The position numbers and the translations under genes are program-made. The notes under the pieces were generated by a model. That model searched no databases and was not told where the DNA came from. It saw only the letters and a list, made by a program, of their open reading frames with translations. Shown piece after piece: positions 5,180 through 7,748 of a stretch of DNA of 7,748 bases. Origin of the DNA: JALZAQ01 sp038253885 (GTDB lineage Bacteria; Gemmatimonadota; Gemmatimonadetes; Gemmatimonadales; Gemmatimonadaceae); the NCBI GenBank assembly GCA_038253885.1, contig JBBSGP010000089.1, positions 1-7,748 of the forward strand, read 5' to 3'. The first letter of the stretch is position 1; every line of letters starts with the position of its first letter.

Positions 5180-7201
5180 TCAGCGTGATGCCGCGGCCAG
5201 ATCCTTCACGGCGCCGGCGAGCAGCCGGATCTTGCCGGCATCGACGCCACTGCCCGCATCTCCGTCCAACTGCGTCGCCACCTGCGCCAGCGCGTCGCGC
5301 CGCTGGGCACCCGATGCCTGCTCGGCGCTGGCCAGCGCTTGCCGCACGGCTGAGATCCTGCCAGCCGCCAGGCCGTTCGACCGCGCGAGCTGATCGAGGT
5401 ACGCTCGCGCCAACGAGAACGTCGCGGGCCACACGAACTTCGGCTGTCCCTGTGTGTTCAGATAGTCGAGATGCACCGACTTCGCGGCATCGATCTCGTT
5501 CTGGGAGATGAACCCGCTCGGTGCCAGCTCGAAGACATCGAGTCCCCGGGCGATCTCCGAGCTGACGATGACGCCGTTGTACCAGTAGACGGACCAAGAG
5601 CCGCCCATCGCCATTCTCGTCGAGTCCACGGGGCCGCGGTCGAAGAACGCGATCTCCTTCGGATGCGCGGCGTCGGTCCAGTCGAACACCGAGATGCCGC
5701 CCTGATACCACGCCTGCACCATCACGTCGCGGCCCGGGATCGGGATCATCGAGCCGTTGTGAGCGACGCAATTCTCCTGGGGCGTTTGCGGAGCCGGCAT
5801 CTTGTAGTAGCTCTGGAACTGCATCTTGCCATCGACGATCGTGAAGATCGCGTCAGCACCCCATTCCTTCTTGTCGGTGGCGCGGCACTTGGGCTGGCCA
5901 CCGCCGCCCCATTCATCGCTGAACAGGATCTTCGTGCCATCGTTGTTGAAGGTCGCGGAATGCCAGTAGGAGAAGTTCGAGTCGGACACCGCACCGAGGC
6001 GGACCGGATGAACGGGATCGCGGATGTCGATCAGGAATCCGTACCCCTCGCAGGCTCCGCCGGCCATCCCGATCCCCGGATAGACCGTGATGTCGTGACA
6101 CTGAGTCGGTCCCGGACGGGGGCCTGATCCACTGGCCGGAGCTCCGAACATCTTCGAGACGATGCCGGGCAGGGCATCCCGCAGAGTAGCGCTGTCGGCG
6201 TGAGTCGGAGCGCCGGTGCCGTTGCGAGCCTTGACGATGCTGTCCAACAGCGGCCTGACGACGCCGGGCCCCACGACTCTCTCCATGCCGAGTATTGTCG
6301 CGACGTATGCTCCCTTCGCTCTGGCCTCGGCGACCATCTTGGCGTTCTCGGCAATGTCCTCGGGCGACTCGCCGTGCCGCGTCGGGGCCACGAGGTCAGC
6401 GAAGATCCGGGGTGAGCTGACAATCGCCGCCTGCTCGGGATGGGCGAGCGGCACCTTGATGACTTCGATGCGGAACAGCGACGAGTTCGGATCCTTGTCG
6501 GGCAGCGCATTCACACAGCCCGGCAGCTCGGTCGGCGACCTGACCCCTGCCGAGCCCGAGATGTAGACGTAGACGTTCTCCGCGTCCTTCGGGTCCACCA
6601 GCAGCGTATGGGTGTGCGAGCCTCGGCAGGTCTGTACGTTGCCAACGTTTTTCGGGTGCTCGATATCGCTGATATCGAAGATGCGGACTCCGCGCAGTCT
6701 GTCCTTGCTGACGGTGTCTTTCACGCCCTGCGTTCCACAGTCGACGCGTCCGCTCAGTCCTTCGCCAGAGACGATCAGCAGGTTCTTGTAGACCGAGACG
6801 TCGCTCTGCGAGGCCGGGCACACGTACGCGGTCTTCAGGCCGGGCTGTCTCGGGTTCGAGATGTCCCAGACCTGGTACCCGTTGTAGCTACCCTGAATGG
6901 CGTAGGAGCCGAGGAAGGCCAGGTCGGAGTTGGTCTGGCCGACGAACTTCTCGGACGGTGGGGTCTTCGAGAGGACTCGTAGGTTCCACGATGCTTCCGC
7001 GGCATTCATCAACCCGGCGTGAAGTCCGACGCGCGGGTCAGGGCTGGGAGCGGACATCGACATCCCGCCCATCGGCGATAGGTCGCCCGCGGCCGACGAT
7101 GAGGTGGACCGGGCACATGCCGCCAGCGACATCAACCCGATGACGAGAGAGAGCGACAGTGGCGGTGAGGCGGGACGACGAAGCTGAAACAACGGGCCCA
7201 T
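5180..7201 (-). CDS. LVIVD-repeat lipoprotein with helical C-terminal tail
   Basis: A 673-residue envelope lipoprotein. The signal peptide has RR at 8-9, a hydrophobic core and the lipobox LAAC, with Cys29 as the predicted lipidated residue. A short Met-rich stretch (MGGMSMS, 44-50) follows. The body is a beta-propeller-like protein with LVIVD-type repeats: GYQVWDISNPRQPG (109-121), GVRIFDISDIEHPKNVG (171-187), GFLIDIRDPVHPVRLG (388-403), GISVFDWTDAAHPKEIA (502-518) and GLDVFEL (553-559). Cysteines at 128, 155, 192, 229, 368, 384, 439 and 478 could form disulfides. A helical insertion occupies about 275-355. A separate helical tail (about 595-673, AYLDQLARSNGLAAGRI and AVKDLA) ends the protein. 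I chose the ATG at 7201 because it gives the signal peptide and has AGAGGAA six bases upstream; a GTG at 7261 overlapping the upstream stop would add 20 residues before the signal. LVIVD proteins are widespread surface proteins without an assigned reaction. Confidence 0.85.
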   Translation of the reverse strand: MGPLFQLRRPASPPLSLSLVIGLMSLAACARSTSSSAAGDLSPMGGMSMSAPSPDPRVGLHAGLMNAAEASWNLRVLSKTPPSEKFVGQTNSDLAFLGSYAIQGSYNGYQVWDISNPRQPGLKTAYVCPASQSDVSVYKNLLIVSGEGLSGRVDCGTQGVKDTVSKDRLRGVRIFDISDIEHPKNVGNVQTCRGSHTHTLLVDPKDAENVYVYISGSAGVRSPTELPGCVNALPDKDPNSSLFRIEVIKVPLAHPEQAAIVSSPRIFADLVAPTRHGESPEDIAENAKMVAEARAKGAYVATILGMERVVGPGVVRPLLDSIVKARNGTGAPTHADSATLRDALPGIVSKMFGAPASGSGPRPGPTQCHDITVYPGIGMAGGACEGYGFLIDIRDPVHPVRLGAVSDSNFSYWHSATFNNDGTKILFSDEWGGGGQPKCRATDKKEWGADAIFTIVDGKMQFQSYYKMPAPQTPQENCVAHNGSMIPIPGRDVMVQAWYQGGISVFDWTDAAHPKEIAFFDRGPVDSTRMAMGGSWSVYWYNGVIVSSEIARGLDVFELAPSGFISQNEIDAAKSVHLDYLNTQGQPKFVWPATFSLARAYLDQLARSNGLAAGRISAVRQALASAEQASGAQRRDALAQVATQLDGDAGSGVDAGKIRLLAGAVKDLAAASR

Positions 7202-7207
7202 AGTTGA

Positions 7208-7214
7208 TTCCTCT
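7208..7214 (-). promoter_or_regulatory. Ribosome binding site of the lipoprotein gene
   Basis: AGAGGAA on the minus strand, six bases (TCAACT) before the ATG at 7201. It settles the start in favour of the ATG that begins the lipoprotein signal, over the upstream GTG at 7261. Confidence 0.75.
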
Positions 7215-7257
7215 GATGGAGCGAAGTGTGGCGCACGGTCGTTCGACAAGCAGGTGA

Positions 7258-7748
7258 TCACATGCCGCCTTTCGCCGAAGGAAGGGCGGCGAGCATCTTC
7301 TCCATCCGGTCGATCTCGGTGGATTGATCGACGTTCACGTCGGAGGCGAACTTGAATACTGTCTCGTCCTGGCCGGCACCATAGGAGCCGAACAGGTCTT
7401 TCACCATGGCGACGGCGCCGCGGTGGTGCTGGATCATGAAGGTCAGGAACAGGCGGTCGAACTCGGCTCCTCTCCCCTCATCCAATTGCTTCATCTGAGC
7501 CTCGGTGAGCATCCCGGGCATCAGCATCTCATGCTCCACCCCGTTCATCATCATCTTCATCCCGGTCGCACGTGCTTCGGGCACGGTCTGGCGGCGGTCG
7601 GCGAGCCATTGCTGCATGGTGGCGATCTCGTCTTGCTGCGCATTGATGATTCGCTCGGACAGAATGCGCACCGACGAGCTCGCTCCGTGAGTCGGGGCCC
7701 AGTGGGCCATGACGATGGCCTGAGCGTGGTGGCCGATCATGGCAGACA
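7258..7748 (-). CDS. DUF305 family protein (5' end outside window)
   Basis: The frame is open to the right edge, and the text before the ATG at 7740 (SAM, preceded by a partial codon compatible with Met) matches the usual DUF305 lead-in, so that ATG is internal and the gene continues beyond the window. Two motif copies are visible, each with a His pair: MIGHHAQAIVMA and MIQHHRGAVAMVKDLFG, counted from that ATG as residues 1-12 and 102-118. The protein is unusually methionine-rich (16 of the 160 residues from that ATG), including MKMMMNG and MLMPGM. Known DUF305 proteins such as CopM are exported and some bind copper or silver, and the His/Met content here fits metal binding. The export signal, if any, lies outside the window. 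The stop (7258-7260) is 56 bp before the lipoprotein start, so the two genes probably form one operon. The exact metal and role are not shown. Confidence 0.85.
   Translation of the reverse strand, partial: SAMIGHHAQAIVMAHWAPTHGASSSVRILSERIINAQQDEIATMQQWLADRRQTVPEARATGMKMMMNGVEHEMLMPGMLTEAQMKQLDEGRGAEFDRLFLTFMIQHHRGAVAMVKDLFGSYGAGQDETVFKFASDVNVDQSTEIDRMEKMLAALPSAKGGM

Noticed and set aside
5471..6127. Long open frames on the plus strand opposite the lipoprotein gene
   Set aside because: They are His- and Arg-rich antisense shadows; the minus-strand frame has the signal peptide, lipobox and LVIVD repeats.
7202..7261. GTG at 7261 overlapping the DUF305 stop as the start of the lipoprotein
   Set aside because: It would place 20 residues before a complete lipoprotein signal, and the ATG at 7201 has a strong AGAGGAA.
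1..7748. CRISPR array, tRNA, rRNA, insertion sequence, toxin-antitoxin or phage genes
   Set aside because: No regularly spaced repeats, cloverleaf-like sequence, transposase motif or terminal inverted repeat pair was seen on either strand.

Overview
The window is GC-rich, and the two strands carry genes of a soil or environmental bacterium. The best taxonomic hint is the large regulator at the left. It combines a BTAD-type DNA-binding region, one membrane span, a TolB-N/FlgO-like domain and TPR-like repeats, an architecture I associate most with Gemmatimonadota. The two-domain cupredoxin and the LVIVD-repeat lipoprotein with a helical tail fit that assignment. It is an inference from gene style, not a proof.

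Layout, left to right. (1) The last 29 codons of a possible plus-strand gene end at position 91. (2) A minus-strand membrane-anchored BTAD/TPR regulator (93-2390) ends one base after it. (3) A short divergent intergenic region (2391-2448) contains an 18-bp near-palindrome. (4) A plus-strand exported protein with two cupredoxin domains (2449-3279) has two 8-base homopolymer tracts. (5) About 380 bp lack an intact gene; part of this stretch resembles a decayed class III adenylate cyclase domain. (6) A minus-strand pair encodes a four-helix membrane protein (4571-5029) and an arginase-fold protein with altered metal-site residues (3661-4539). (7) A perfect 34-bp palindrome (5058-5091) separates this pair from the next unit. 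(8) A second minus-strand pair runs to the right edge: a DUF305 protein that continues past the window (7258-7748), then an LVIVD-repeat lipoprotein (5180-7201).

Function. The right-hand pair and the cupredoxin both point to the cell envelope and probably to copper or other metal or redox handling. DUF305 has paired His-His motifs and many methionines, the lipoprotein is a secreted beta-propeller-like protein with a Met-rich N-terminus, and the cupredoxin has type-1 copper ligands. The regulator is divergent from the cupredoxin gene and shares a candidate operator with it, so local control is a reasonable hypothesis. The arginase-like enzyme and its membrane partner look like a separate two-gene unit of unknown substrate. 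I see no CRISPR array, tRNA, rRNA, insertion sequence or phage gene, and no clear sign of a defence system.
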